Assembly: GCF_033441515.1 (NCBI RefSeq)
Contig: NZ_JAWQJT010000001.1
Coordinates: 1,054,001 to 1,118,000, forward strand
Length of the DNA stretch: 64,000 nucleotides
Direction of reading: 5' to 3'
From: Amycolatopsis solani
GTDB lineage: Bacteria > Actinomycetota > Actinomycetes > Mycobacteriales > Pseudonocardiaceae
Positions 16,407 through 24,519 of the stretch are shown in pieces. The stretch's first letter is position 1. Every line of letters begins with the position of its first letter. The translations under genes and the position numbers were made by a program. Below the pieces are notes generated by a model. It was not told the origin of the DNA and searched no databases. It saw only the letters and a list, made by a program, of their open reading frames with translations.

Positions 16407-16847
16407 CTATTCGACCGGGTGCAGCGGCCCGTCGAAGTCCGGCAGCGAGTGCCGCTGGATGGTCTTGGAGATCTTCTTGACCTCGCCCTGCACGGTGAAC
16501 ATGCCGCGGATGGTGCCGACCCAGCGCTCGGACGGCCGGTCGCCCGTCACGTCGCCCTCGGTCTCCGCGACGACCGTCCACGGCCGGCGCAGGATCCACC
16601 GGAGGGGGAAGAAGAGGATGACGAGCAGCAGCGCGAGCAGCACCCACGCGGGGATGTTGACCTGGTCCGGCGTCCACACGACGAGGATGACGGCCAGCAG
16701 CGCGGTCACCACGATCATCGCGATACCGGGGCCGTAGCTGCCCGCGACGTCGTGCTCGAAGTCGTCGGCCGTCGCCGGCGCACGCCATTCCATCTGGGCA
16801 CGGACCACCCAGTCGCGGCCGTCTTCGCCGCGCACCAGCCGGTTCAT
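16407..16847 (-). CDS. Conserved membrane protein, function unknown
   Basis: Protein of 146 residues with two close membrane segments near 42-60 and 66-84. A tryptophan-rich N-terminal stretch (DWVVRAQMEWRAP) leads in, and a soluble C-terminal part follows (RRPWTVVAETEGDVTG). I do not recognise a named family. It is in the same direction as the glycosylase 39 bases further on, with which it may be co-transcribed, and as the sigma factor upstream. Confidence 0.8.
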   Translation of the reverse strand: MNRLVRGEDGRDWVVRAQMEWRAPATADDFEHDVAGSYGPGIAMIVVTALLAVILVVWTPDQVNIPAWVLLALLLVILFFPLRWILRRPWTVVAETEGDVTGDRPSERWVGTIRGMFTVQGEVKKISKTIQRHSLPDFDGPLHPVE

Positions 16848-16950
16848 TCAGTTGCCTCCAGGGCCGCCCGCAGGGTGAGCAGCACAACGGTACCGCGCCC
16901 GGGCTCGCCCGCGCGAGGGAGGAATCGGACATCCCGCCCGGAGAAGTGGA

Positions 16951-18480
16951 TCACCGCTGTTCGGAGGCGGTGGACGTCGATTCCGCGGATTCGCTCGAAC
17001 CAGTGACTTCCGAGGTGCTGCTCGGGCACGGTTTTCCGGACGTCGGCGTCACCGTTGTCGTCACCGTCGTCGGTTCGGCTGTGCCGGTGGCGCCTTCCGT
17101 CGGCTTGTCCTTCGGCTCCGTCGACCCGTCGGTCGGCGACAGCTCGGGCACCTCGGCGCTCTCCGGGGAGTCGCTCGACTCGGTGGTCATCGTCAGGTCC
17201 GGGCTCGTCGTCGTGTCGAGCCGCGGCGACGTCTCCGGGTGGTCGGGCGCGTTGAACGTCGAGGACGTCAGGTCTTCGCGGGGCGTGAGCCCGTCGCCGC
17301 CGCTGCCGACCGAGCCCGCGGGGACGTCACCGGCCGGGAGGGACGGGACTTCGTTCGCGCCGAGCTGACGGCCGTCGGTACGCGGCCGGACCGGTACCGG
17401 GACGCCGGTGCCGCGGCCGTTGAGCACACCGATGCCGATCCGGGGCTCGGGCTGCGGCTGCGGTGGCGGCTGGTGGTGCGACTCGGTCGGCGGCACCACC
17501 ACGAGCTCGGGCGCACCGCCGGTCAGCCCGACGTCCTGGACCGCCGTCGACCCGAACAGCACCGGACCGGCGGCGACCCCGACCGCGCCCACGGCGGCGG
17601 TCGACGCCAGCGCGAGCCCGATCTTGACCTTCGAACCGACCAGCACGCCCTTGATCGTCGTGCCGAGCCCGGCCAGCACCCCGCTGCCGCCGACCGACGC
17701 GGCGGCGGGCACCAGCAGCACCAGCACGCCGGCGTGCGCGCGCAGCGACGAACAGACGTCGCGGAGCTCGTCCTGGGTGGCGCGGCACGACGCGCAGCCG
17801 TGCAGGTGCGCCTTGATGCGTTCGGCCTCGGCGCCGGTGACGCTGCCCGCGGTGAACCCGCCGAGCTTCTCGACGACCGCGCGGCACGAGTCCGGCCCGC
17901 GGTTCACCGAAAGGTGTGCCTGCAAGTAGGCCGCGCGCAGGCCCTGACGGGCCCGGCGGGCGAGCGCCGCGGTGGCGTTCGCGCTCAAGCCGAAGTGCGG
18001 GGCGACCATGGCGGGCTGCTCGCCCTCGACCTCCGTCTGCCACAGCACCGTCCGCCAGCGCTCAGGCAGGCTGGTGAACGCGGTGGTGATCAGCGTGTGC
18101 TCCGCGGTGCGGGCGTGCGTGTCGGCACCCGCCCCAGCGCGGAAGGTCAGTTCGTCGTCGGAGACCGGGACGTCCCGGCGGGCCCCGTGCCACTCCCACG
18201 AAACGCGGCGGGCGACGGTGAGCAGGTAGGCGCGGACGTAGTCGCGGGGTCCGGCGCCGCGGCGGAGGGCCTGCAGCACGCGGAAGAAGGTCTCCGCGGT
18301 GATGTCCTCGGCCTCGGACCGGTCGGCGGCCAGGCTCTGCGCGAGCCGGCGGACGGCGGCGGCGTGCAGCTCGAACAGCTCCCCGAACGCGGCGTCTTCG
18401 CCGTTGCGGAGCCGTTGCAGCAGTGCCTGCTCGTCGGATTCCGAGGCCGCTGGTGGCGGCGCCGTGCCCAGCTCGGTCAT
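16951..18480 (-). CDS. ECF sigma factor fused to zinc-finger anti-sigma and membrane tail
   Basis: One 509-residue chain joins a sigma factor to its probable inhibitor. Region 2 lies near 23-100 (EDITAETFFRVLQ), region 4 near 135-185 (LPERWRTVLWQ). At 225-232 comes HLHGCASC, the HxxxCxxC zinc motif of ZAS anti-sigma factors. Two hydrophobic stretches near 250-270 and 286-308 follow, then about 200 residues rich in Pro, Ser, Thr and Glu, predicted outside the cell. Sigma factors with such C-terminal extensions are known in actinobacteria. The tail may sense the envelope, with activity released by proteolysis (inference). ATG 18480 is preferred to GTG 18492. Confidence 0.92.
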   Translation of the reverse strand: MTELGTAPPPAASESDEQALLQRLRNGEDAAFGELFELHAAAVRRLAQSLAADRSEAEDITAETFFRVLQALRRGAGPRDYVRAYLLTVARRVSWEWHGARRDVPVSDDELTFRAGAGADTHARTAEHTLITTAFTSLPERWRTVLWQTEVEGEQPAMVAPHFGLSANATAALARRARQGLRAAYLQAHLSVNRGPDSCRAVVEKLGGFTAGSVTGAEAERIKAHLHGCASCRATQDELRDVCSSLRAHAGVLVLLVPAAASVGGSGVLAGLGTTIKGVLVGSKVKIGLALASTAAVGAVGVAAGPVLFGSTAVQDVGLTGGAPELVVVPPTESHHQPPPQPQPEPRIGIGVLNGRGTGVPVPVRPRTDGRQLGANEVPSLPAGDVPAGSVGSGGDGLTPREDLTSSTFNAPDHPETSPRLDTTTSPDLTMTTESSDSPESAEVPELSPTDGSTEPKDKPTEGATGTAEPTTVTTTVTPTSGKPCPSSTSEVTGSSESAESTSTASEQR

Positions 18481-18504
18481 CCGGCCCGGCACCTCCTCCC
18501 CGAA

Positions 18505-18534
18505 GGTCTCCCCATTCGGTCGAATGGGGACACC
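18505..18534. promoter_or_regulatory. 30-bp palindrome before the fused sigma gene
   Basis: Perfect 10-base arms TCCCCATTCG and CGAATGGGGA around a 2-base centre at 18509-18530, extended outwards by GGT/ACC with one mismatch to span 30 bases. It lies 25-54 bases before the start codon, next to the ribosome binding site region. The tight centre favours a protein operator over an RNA hairpin. It may be the autoregulatory site of the operon. Confidence 0.65.
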
Positions 18535-18668
18535 ATACGGAGGGAATCAGCCGTCGTCACCCCTTGTACGCCAGCTGTGACACCGAAGTACCGGGTCAGG
18601 GCACGGGGGGACCCGCTCAACGGTGCCCTCAGGGGTGGGTATAGAGTTCCTCCCATCAGCAAGGCAGT

Positions 18669-18741
18669 GCGGATGTAGCGCAGCTGGTAGCGCATCACCT
18701 TGCCAAGGTGAGGGTCGCGGGTTCGAATCCCGTCATCCGCT
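18669..18741 (+). tRNA. tRNA-Gly(GCC)
   Basis: A 73-base cloverleaf. The acceptor stem GCGGATG pairs with CATCCGC; the anticodon stem TCACC/GGTGA holds the loop TTGCCAA with anticodon GCC, reading GGC and GGT; the T arm is GCGGGTTCGAATCCCGT with one mismatch tolerated. CCA is not encoded: the discriminator T is followed by CAAG. A strong hairpin follows. No integrase or duplicated 3' end is nearby, so there is no sign that it has served as an attachment site here. Confidence 0.95.
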
Positions 18742-18748
18742 CAAGATC

Positions 18749-18786
18749 GAAGGCCGTTTCCCGGGTTCGCCCGGGAGGCGGCCTTC
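18749..18786. terminator. Hairpin terminator after tRNA-Gly
   Basis: GAAGGCCG pairs with CGGCCTTC, enclosing a second stem TCCCGGG/CCCGGGA with a TTCG loop, a very stable tetraloop. It begins seven bases after the tRNA and is followed by a short T-containing run. It can also serve the gene converging from the right (YiaA/B-like). Confidence 0.85.
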
Positions 18787-18829
18787 AGTCTTTCGGGGGT
18801 CGTGATCGCTGTCACAGCCGGCGGTCTCC

Positions 18830-19117
18830 CTACATCGCCGCGGTCTTGTAGGGGTCGTGTTCGGCGAGCAGCTTGTCGAGCCGGGCTTGGTCGACGCGCG
18901 AGACCACGGAGGTCTCGTCCTGTCTGTCGCGGACGCACTTGGCGAGGGTGAACGTGGACGTCACCAGGTAGAGCATGCCGAGGGCGAGGAAGCCGCGGAC
19001 CCAGCCGTCGACCGGGAGATACGCGATGCCGCCGGTGACGGCCGCCAGCGCCAGGCCGAAGGACAGCGCCGCCTGGATGTAGAAGGCCGTGGTGGTGGGG
19101 GACGTGGATTTCGTCAT
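18830..19117 (-). CDS. YiaA/YiaB two-helix membrane protein
   Basis: Small membrane protein of 95 residues with two helices near 11-32 and 37-58. The LPVDGWVRGFLALG and SSFTLAK-like (TSTFTLAKCVRD) stretches match the YiaAB two-helix domain (family knowledge). The role of the family is unknown. The charged C-terminal tail is cytoplasmic by the positive-inside rule. It is transcribed alone towards the tRNA terminator. Confidence 0.88.
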   Translation of the reverse strand: MTKSTSPTTTAFYIQAALSFGLALAAVTGGIAYLPVDGWVRGFLALGMLYLVTSTFTLAKCVRDRQDETSVVSRVDQARLDKLLAEHDPYKTAAM

Positions 19118-19213
19118 GTGACCACGGTCTCGCCCGGCTGCCGTGGGTGTCTTGAGCAGTACTACTCAGGCGCGGTTGCGATGCGGCTACAGGGTGCGGC
19201 TGGAGGAATGCGG

Positions 19214-19615
19214 CTAGAGCTCGTAGACGTCGAGGACCGTCGGGGCGACCGGGGTCAGGTGGGGGTCTTCGCGTTCGGTCACCTGGCCGCGGGCCATGCG
19301 GTAGACGCGGAATTCGTTGTCGTGCTCGGTGTCCTGGTCGTCCCAGACGTGGAGCAGGCCGTAGGAGCCCGCGGCCAGTTCGCCGACCCTCGTGAAGAGG
19401 TCGAGGAGTTCCAAGCCGGGGCCGCCGTGCTTGTCGAAGCCCGCGAGGTGGAGCATCGGCATGCCCGCGCTCCAGCGGAGGTCGATCAGGTCGAAGTCGT
19501 CGCCGGCGTCGCGGATGGCGCGGTGGACGCGGTCGACCAGGCGCTCCAGGAGGGCCGCGTCGTCGTCGCCGCTCGCGGTCGCCTGGATGGTCACCCAGCC
19601 GTGGTATTCGAACAC
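19214..19615 (-). CDS. Imm7-like immunity protein
   Basis: Protein of 133 residues opening with MFEYHGW and containing GSYGLLHVWDDQD and DPHLTPVAPTV, stretches typical of the Imm7 family that protects against secreted polymorphic toxins (from memory of the family). No toxin gene is adjacent, so it is an orphan, either guarding against neighbours or left behind. It is soluble and acidic, as immunity proteins usually are. The next gene in the same direction encodes a DUF2716-like protein, 21 bases upstream. Confidence 0.8.
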   Translation of the reverse strand: MFEYHGWVTIQATASGDDDAALLERLVDRVHRAIRDAGDDFDLIDLRWSAGMPMLHLAGFDKHGGPGLELLDLFTRVGELAAGSYGLLHVWDDQDTEHDNEFRVYRMARGQVTEREDPHLTPVAPTVLDVYEL

Positions 19616-19636
19616 CCGGAGAACGGTAGCAAGAGC

Positions 19637-20176
19637 TCAGCGGGCCAGTGCGGACGGCTTTCCGTCGCGGCGCAGGACGTTGGTCAGCACGCCTTCGCCG
19701 TGGCGCTCGAACGCCGGCACCAGCTTCTCGCCGAAGACGCAGAGCGTGCGCTCCCACGGGTGGCCGAGCGTGCCGAACGAGAAGTCGGACGCCAGGAACA
19801 GGTGGTAGTCCGCGCGCGGGAACGCCGGCACCGGCCAGCGGGCGCCGTCGGTCATCGCGTGCGGGCGGACGCGGTAGGACTGGTGCTGCCAGTGCAGTGC
19901 CCACAGCCACTCGTCCGGGCCGCAGACCTCGCGGAACGCGGCCAGCGCGATGGCGGCCACCTGGTGCTCCTCGACCGCGTACGGGCCGAGGCGGAACTCG
20001 GCCGACGCGCGGTCGAGGTCGCCGGGTGAGAGGTCCCAGGTGCGGGACGGTGCCGGCTCGCGGAAACCCGGCCAGGCGTGGGCGTAGGTGCTCGGCCAGA
20101 ACGCCAGCTTGTCGTACACCCAGTACCAGGCGGGCTCGTCGGCGACGCGGGAGACGGCTTCCCAGGCAGCATTCAC
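19637..20176 (-). CDS. DUF2716-like protein
   Basis: Soluble protein of 179 residues starting at GTG 20176, which has GAGG at good spacing; an upstream TTG at 20200 would add eight residues. The YDKLAFWPS and FREPAPSRTWDL stretches and the tryptophan-rich middle part (WLWALHWQHQSYRVRP) are DUF2716-like. The function is unknown. It forms a unit with the Imm7-like gene. The 134-base gap to the divergent hydrolase at 20311 should hold both promoters. Confidence 0.8.
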   Translation of the reverse strand: MNAAWEAVSRVADEPAWYWVYDKLAFWPSTYAHAWPGFREPAPSRTWDLSPGDLDRASAEFRLGPYAVEEHQVAAIALAAFREVCGPDEWLWALHWQHQSYRVRPHAMTDGARWPVPAFPRADYHLFLASDFSFGTLGHPWERTLCVFGEKLVPAFERHGEGVLTNVLRRDGKPSALAR

Positions 20177-20310
20177 TTTTACGACCTCGAAGTTGGCCAA
20201 GCAAGAAAGAACACGCGAAAGCTTCGTGTTCGGCCTCCGGTTTGTCCAGTCCCCTTCCGCTCGCCGCGAACTGTGTCACTCGGACGGGTGGAGTCTGTCA
20301 GGTTGTCACC

Positions 20311-20985
20311 ATGCGAATCGTCTTCGTCCACGGCGCCTTCGTCCGGGACGGCGCCTGGTGGTGGCAGCCGACCGCGGACCTCCTCGCGCGCCACGGTTTG
20401 CGCAGCTCAGCGGTCGTGCTGCCGAGTTGCGAAGCCGAGCCGCGGGGTGATCTCCACGACGACGCCGCGGCCGTCCGGGCGCTGCTCGACGCCTCCGACG
20501 AGCCCGTTCTGCTCGTCGGACACTCCTACGGCGGGATGGTGATCACACAGGCCGGGCGCCACGCCGCGGTGCGGCGGCTCGTCTACGTGACCTCGTTCCT
20601 GCCGGACACCGGACAGGCGCTCGCGGACTTCGGCGGTGGCGGCGAGCCGCGGCACGTCAGCCACGGCGACGGGACCGCGAGCGTCCGGGAAGAGCTCGTG
20701 CGGCCGCTGTTCGCCCAGGACTTCGACGACGCCACCTACGCCGGCGCCGCGGCCCGGCTCGCCGCGCAGAACGAGGCCGTGTTCGGGCAGCGGACGACCG
20801 AAGCCGCGTGGCGGGGGGTCCCGTCGACCTACGTCGTCTGCGGGGACGATCTCGCGACGCCGCCGGAGGTGCAGCGGGAGCAGGCCGGGCGCGCGACCGA
20901 CGTCGTCGAGCTGCCGGTGGCGCACCACCCGTTCGTCACGCGGCCCGAGCTCGTCGCCGAGGTGCTGCTTCAGAGGACGAGGTAG
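20311..20985 (+). CDS. Alpha/beta hydrolase
   Basis: Soluble hydrolase of 224 residues. FVHGAF near 5-10 forms the oxyanion region, GHSYGG near 69-74 is the nucleophile elbow with the catalytic serine, and the late VAHHPF carries the probable catalytic histidine. The compact form with WWW near 17-19 resembles small esterases of the MhpC/AB-hydrolase 6 type; the substrate cannot be told. It is divergent from the DUF2716-like gene, and its 3' end overlaps the converging kinase gene by 16 bases. Confidence 0.9.
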   Translation: MRIVFVHGAFVRDGAWWWQPTADLLARHGLRSSAVVLPSCEAEPRGDLHDDAAAVRALLDASDEPVLLVGHSYGGMVITQAGRHAAVRRLVYVTSFLPDTGQALADFGGGGEPRHVSHGDGTASVREELVRPLFAQDFDDATYAGAAARLAAQNEAVFGQRTTEAAWRGVPSTYVVCGDDLATPPEVQREQAGRATDVVELPVAHHPFVTRPELVAEVLLQRTR

Positions 20986-22478
20986 CCCATCAGGAACTCC
21001 TTCTTCTTGCCCTCGCAGCCGGCGTCGAGGGAGTCGAAGTGGCTCGCGCCCGCGTTGCAGCGGTACAGCGCCCGTGCGCTCGCCCCGGACGGCGGGTCGG
21101 CGTAGATGTTCCCCAGCAGGCCGAGTGCCTGCTGGCCCTCGCACTTCCCGCTCTGGTCGGGCGAGGTGAACCAGTCCTTTTCGTTCTTCACCTTGCAGGC
21201 GAACAGCTTCCGCGTGCCGGGCTCGGCCGTCGCGACCAGCGAGCCGAAGATGCCTTCCTTGGTGAAGCCGGACGGCGGGGCGACCTTCTTCGTGCCGCTG
21301 AAGTGGCCGCCGTCCTTCTGGTGGAAGCGGATCAGCGGCACCTTCGCCGGGTCGGGCTTCGCCGTGGTGCTCGAGGTCGGCGAGGGGGTCGCGCTCGGGG
21401 ACTTCTTGTGGCTGGGCGACGCGGTCGTCGACGGCGCCGGAGTGGTCGACGGCGTCGAAGTCGCGCCCACGGCCACCGGGGTCGGGGTGTCCGGTTTCAG
21501 CAGGAAGATCGCGCCGAGCGCGGCGACCACGGCCGCCGCCACCCCGCCGAGCACGAGCGGCAGCCGTCGCTTCTTCGGCCGCCGGTCCCAGTCCACTGTG
21601 GTCGGTGACGGCGCGGCCACCTTCGCGGTCACCGGCTCGAAGACGATCGTCGGCAGCGACGCCGGATCGACCGCCTGCGTCGGCGAGTCCGTGATCGCCG
21701 TGCGCGCGGTTTCCAGCAGCCGCCGCAGGCCGGCCGCGGTCAGCCGGTCCGAAGTGGACTGCGTGAGCAGGCCGCGGACGGCGTCGGCGAGCGGGCCGCG
21801 GCAGCGTTCGAGCACCGGCTGCTCGTACATGATCGCGTGCAGCGTCGCGGCCGTGGTGGTGCGCTGGAAGGGCGCGCGGCCTTCGGCGGCGTGGAACAGC
21901 GTCGCGCCGAGCGACCAGAGATCCGACGCGGGCGACGGGCCGGCGCCCGCGAACAGCTCGGGCGCCATGTAGCCGGGCGACCCCATGACGCCGCCGGTCT
22001 GCGTCAGGCCCGGGTCGTCCAGCGCCCGCGCGATGCCGAAGTCGGCGAGCTTCACGCGGTCGCCGGGCAGCACCATGATGTTGCTGGGCTTGACGTCCCG
22101 GTGCACGATCCCGGCCCGGTGCGCGCTTTCCAGCGCGCCGAGCACCTGCAGGCCGAGCGCGGCGACGCGGTCGTTCGCCAGCGCCCCTTCGCGGCCCACG
22201 ACGTCGGCGAGCGTGGGCGCGACGACGAGTTCCATCACGATGAACGTGGCGCCCTGCTCGCTGACGACGTCGTACACCGTGACGACGCCGGGGTCGTTCA
22301 GCCGGCCCGCGGTCCGGGCCTCGCGCAGGACGCGGTCGAGGCTGGTGCCCGGCGGGGTGGCCAGTTCCTTCAGCGCGACCGGGCGCCCGAGCACCTGGTC
22401 TTCGGCGCGCCAGACCACGCCCATCCCGCCGCGGCCGAGCTCGGCCGAGATCGCGTACCGCCCCGCGATGAGTCTCAT
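20970..22478 (-). CDS. PknB-type serine/threonine protein kinase
   Basis: Membrane-anchored kinase of 502 residues. The glycine loop is GRGGMG (15-20), the ATP lysine K37 in VALKE, the catalytic loop HRDVKPSN with D128, and the metal site DFG at 146-148; all are intact. After a linker, one membrane helix lies near 296-317. Outside are a Ser/Thr/Pro linker and a globular domain with four cysteines, likely disulfide-bonded, rather than PASTA repeats. That sensor is unrecognised. The gene overlaps the hydrolase end by 16 bases and appears monocistronic. Confidence 0.93.
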   Translation of the reverse strand: MRLIAGRYAISAELGRGGMGVVWRAEDQVLGRPVALKELATPPGTSLDRVLREARTAGRLNDPGVVTVYDVVSEQGATFIVMELVVAPTLADVVGREGALANDRVAALGLQVLGALESAHRAGIVHRDVKPSNIMVLPGDRVKLADFGIARALDDPGLTQTGGVMGSPGYMAPELFAGAGPSPASDLWSLGATLFHAAEGRAPFQRTTTAATLHAIMYEQPVLERCRGPLADAVRGLLTQSTSDRLTAAGLRRLLETARTAITDSPTQAVDPASLPTIVFEPVTAKVAAPSPTTVDWDRRPKKRRLPLVLGGVAAAVVAALGAIFLLKPDTPTPVAVGATSTPSTTPAPSTTASPSHKKSPSATPSPTSSTTAKPDPAKVPLIRFHQKDGGHFSGTKKVAPPSGFTKEGIFGSLVATAEPGTRKLFACKVKNEKDWFTSPDQSGKCEGQQALGLLGNIYADPPSGASARALYRCNAGASHFDSLDAGCEGKKKEFLMGYLVL

Positions 22479-22547
22479 CGTCGCCCCCTGAAAGCTCGGG
22501 ACGCGATGCTAGGGGAGGCGCCGGGCAGTCCCGGCGCCTCCCCTGGC

Positions 22548-23153
22548 TCAGGCGGCGTCCCAGAGCGTGAGGAACGCCGAGGCTTCACTGCGCGCCCACG
22601 GCCTCAACCGCTCGCGATCGCGGGCCGAGAGCTGGTACTCCTTCGCGCGGCGGACGTCGATCACCAGCGCCTCGCCACCGGGCAGGACGTCGGGCATCGC
22701 CTGCTCCAGCACCCACAACGCGAGCTGCGCCGAGGCCTTCGTCAACGGCTCCTCCTTGAAGTAGAGCCAGGTCGCGTACCGGCGGCCGTCGCTCTTGCGG
22801 AGCCCCATCTGCGGGCTGACACCGATTTCCAGCTCGCCGATGCGGCAGCGGCCGCGGCCGACTTCGACCAGCCTCGGCGACTTGCGGCCGAGGTACTTCA
22901 GCCAGCCCTCGGCGATCGCCGCGTAGTGCGGCTTCGTCCGGTCGTCGGCGGCGTTGACGAGCGCGCGCAGCGCCACCTCGTCCTGGTTCGCCGCCCGGCC
23001 GGACCGCACCGCGTTGGCCGCCCGCCGGTAGTAGTTGAACGCCGCTCGCGCCGGATCTTCGTACTGCCTCCGCTGCCGCCGGACGAACGACGACCGCGAC
23101 GGACCGGAACTCGCGCTGTAGCCCACGAACGTGGACAGGGTGATGTAGGCCAT
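22548..23153 (-). CDS. Hypothetical protein, 201 residues
   Basis: Soluble, basic protein. ATG 23153 is preferred to earlier in-frame starts because a GAGGAAGGCAGGG purine-rich stretch precedes it. Its N-terminal MAYITLSTFVGY may be partly buried; the rest is rich in Arg, Ala and Tyr (RRQRRQYEDPARAAFNYYRR) with no recognised motif. A LexA-like box lies about 70 bases upstream, which would place it in the DNA-damage response, but this is unproven. The divergent neighbour is a membrane protein at 23386. Confidence 0.75.
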   Translation of the reverse strand: MAYITLSTFVGYSASSGPSRSSFVRRQRRQYEDPARAAFNYYRRAANAVRSGRAANQDEVALRALVNAADDRTKPHYAAIAEGWLKYLGRKSPRLVEVGRGRCRIGELEIGVSPQMGLRKSDGRRYATWLYFKEEPLTKASAQLALWVLEQAMPDVLPGGEALVIDVRRAKEYQLSARDRERLRPWARSEASAFLTLWDAA

Positions 23154-23220
23154 GGCCCTGCCTTCCTCCATCACGCCACCCGCGGACGCGGGCGGCATCT
23201 CCCCTGGACAACGCCAATTT

Positions 23221-23236
23221 TAGAACATATGTACGA
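23221..23236. promoter_or_regulatory. LexA-like box
   Basis: TAGAACATATGTACGA matches the actinobacterial SOS box TCGAAC-N4-GTTCGA at ten of twelve defined positions. It stands 68-83 bases before the - strand gene at 22548-23153 and about 150 bases before the + strand gene at 23386. Single site, not verified. Confidence 0.4.
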
Positions 23237-23385
23237 CAGTTTTCGGCCGCTCGACGGGTGACCCGGGAGGGGACTCCCGAAACCGGCCGACTTGCGCTAC
23301 GTTGCCGATCAACCTCAAACCGCAACCTCGCAGGTCGGCAGCGCGTGCCAGACTGATGCCCCGAACGGTGGATGGGGGTCCTTGG

Positions 23386-24519
23386 ATGAGCTGGCAGGAA
23401 GAGCTTCGCCGTCTCGACGCGGAGCTTGCCGAGGGTCGCATCGAGCCCGCTGACCACCGCAAACAGCGGGATGAGCTGCTCGCGCAGGCCTCCGGTTCGA
23501 CGGTGCCGTCACCGGTGCCGTCGCCGCTACGCCGTCCGGGTGAAGCTTGGCGGAGCGCGAACCCCGCGAGCCACCCCGCGCCGGTCCACCCCGTTCCCCC
23601 GCCGCAGCGCATGGAGTCGCCCCGGCCCGTGCCGCTGCCGCCCCCGCCGTGGCAGCGGACCGGCCTGCCGAAGACGGTCTCGACCAGCCACGTGCCCGCC
23701 ATCCCCGACCACATGACGACCGCGCCCAGCCCGGCCGACATCACGCCGACCCGCTACCTGCGCGTCGACGGGCCCGCCGAGCAGGGGCCGGGCAGCCGGT
23801 TCCCGCCGATCACGCCGCCGGGTGGCGAATCCCGCCCGCCGCAGCTCGAACCGGAGGGCTCGCCGGGGAAGCACCGGTGGGACACCGACGGCGAGTCGTC
23901 CGGCCGGCCCACCTGGCCGTTCATCGCGCTCGGCGTGCTGGTGGTGCTGGGCATGGTCGTCGGCGCGACGCTGTGGCTCGGCAAGGACGACCCGGCACCC
24001 AACGCCCTTTCGTCGTTCACGCCGTCCGTCACGCAGCCGCCCGCCGCCGCGACCCAGCCGCAGCTGGAGGACCAGGTGCCGCCGCTGCCCGGGATGCAGC
24101 ACCCGGAGAGCTCGACGATGTCGCTGGCCCGCGGGCTCGACCTCAAGCTGTACCCCAAGGAGGCCGCGCAGGTCTTCTCGCAGCACGGCGTCACGCAGCT
24201 CGTGTACCGCGCTTCGTCGGCCGGGGACACCGGGTTCCTCGGCTACGCGATCCCCGCCGAAAACGCCGAGGGCGCGAAGGCGATCGTCGACTACCTGCGC
24301 GAGGCCGCCGCGGCCGGCGGGTTCGCCCCCGTCGCCGGCGACCCGGCGGCCGTCACCGGCCGCAACGACGACCAGCGGCTGGACGGCACCTGGTACACCT
24401 CGGGCAAGGTCGCCATCGTGCTCTGGGCGTCGCAGCCGTTCGACAAGGACAAGAACGAGCTGAAGACCAGCCTGGACAACGCCGTCGCGGTGTTCAAGAA
24501 AGCGTTGCCACCCAGCTGA
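23386..24519 (+). CDS. Single-pass membrane protein with WQEELRRLD head, copy 1
   Basis: Protein of 377 residues. The first 35 residues (SWQEELRRLDAELAEG...HRKQRDELL) form a short helical domain resembling SHOCT-like oligomerisation motifs. A long Pro-rich segment follows, one membrane helix near 182-203, and an extracellular domain of about 130 residues. A paralogue with the same order of parts lies at 30625-31860. The glycan genes lie between the two. The function is unknown; the architecture suggests a surface sensor or scaffold. It stops right against the converging glycosyltransferase gene, the two stops forming TGATCA. Confidence 0.85.
   Translation: MSWQEELRRLDAELAEGRIEPADHRKQRDELLAQASGSTVPSPVPSPLRRPGEAWRSANPASHPAPVHPVPPPQRMESPRPVPLPPPPWQRTGLPKTVSTSHVPAIPDHMTTAPSPADITPTRYLRVDGPAEQGPGSRFPPITPPGGESRPPQLEPEGSPGKHRWDTDGESSGRPTWPFIALGVLVVLGMVVGATLWLGKDDPAPNALSSFTPSVTQPPAAATQPQLEDQVPPLPGMQHPESSTMSLARGLDLKLYPKEAAQVFSQHGVTQLVYRASSAGDTGFLGYAIPAENAEGAKAIVDYLREAAAAGGFAPVAGDPAAVTGRNDDQRLDGTWYTSGKVAIVLWASQPFDKDKNELKTSLDNAVAVFKKALPPS

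Noticed and set aside
18669..18741. tRNA-Gly as an integration site of a genomic island
   Set aside because: No integrase, no repeated 3' tRNA segment and no change of gene style was seen downstream within the window.
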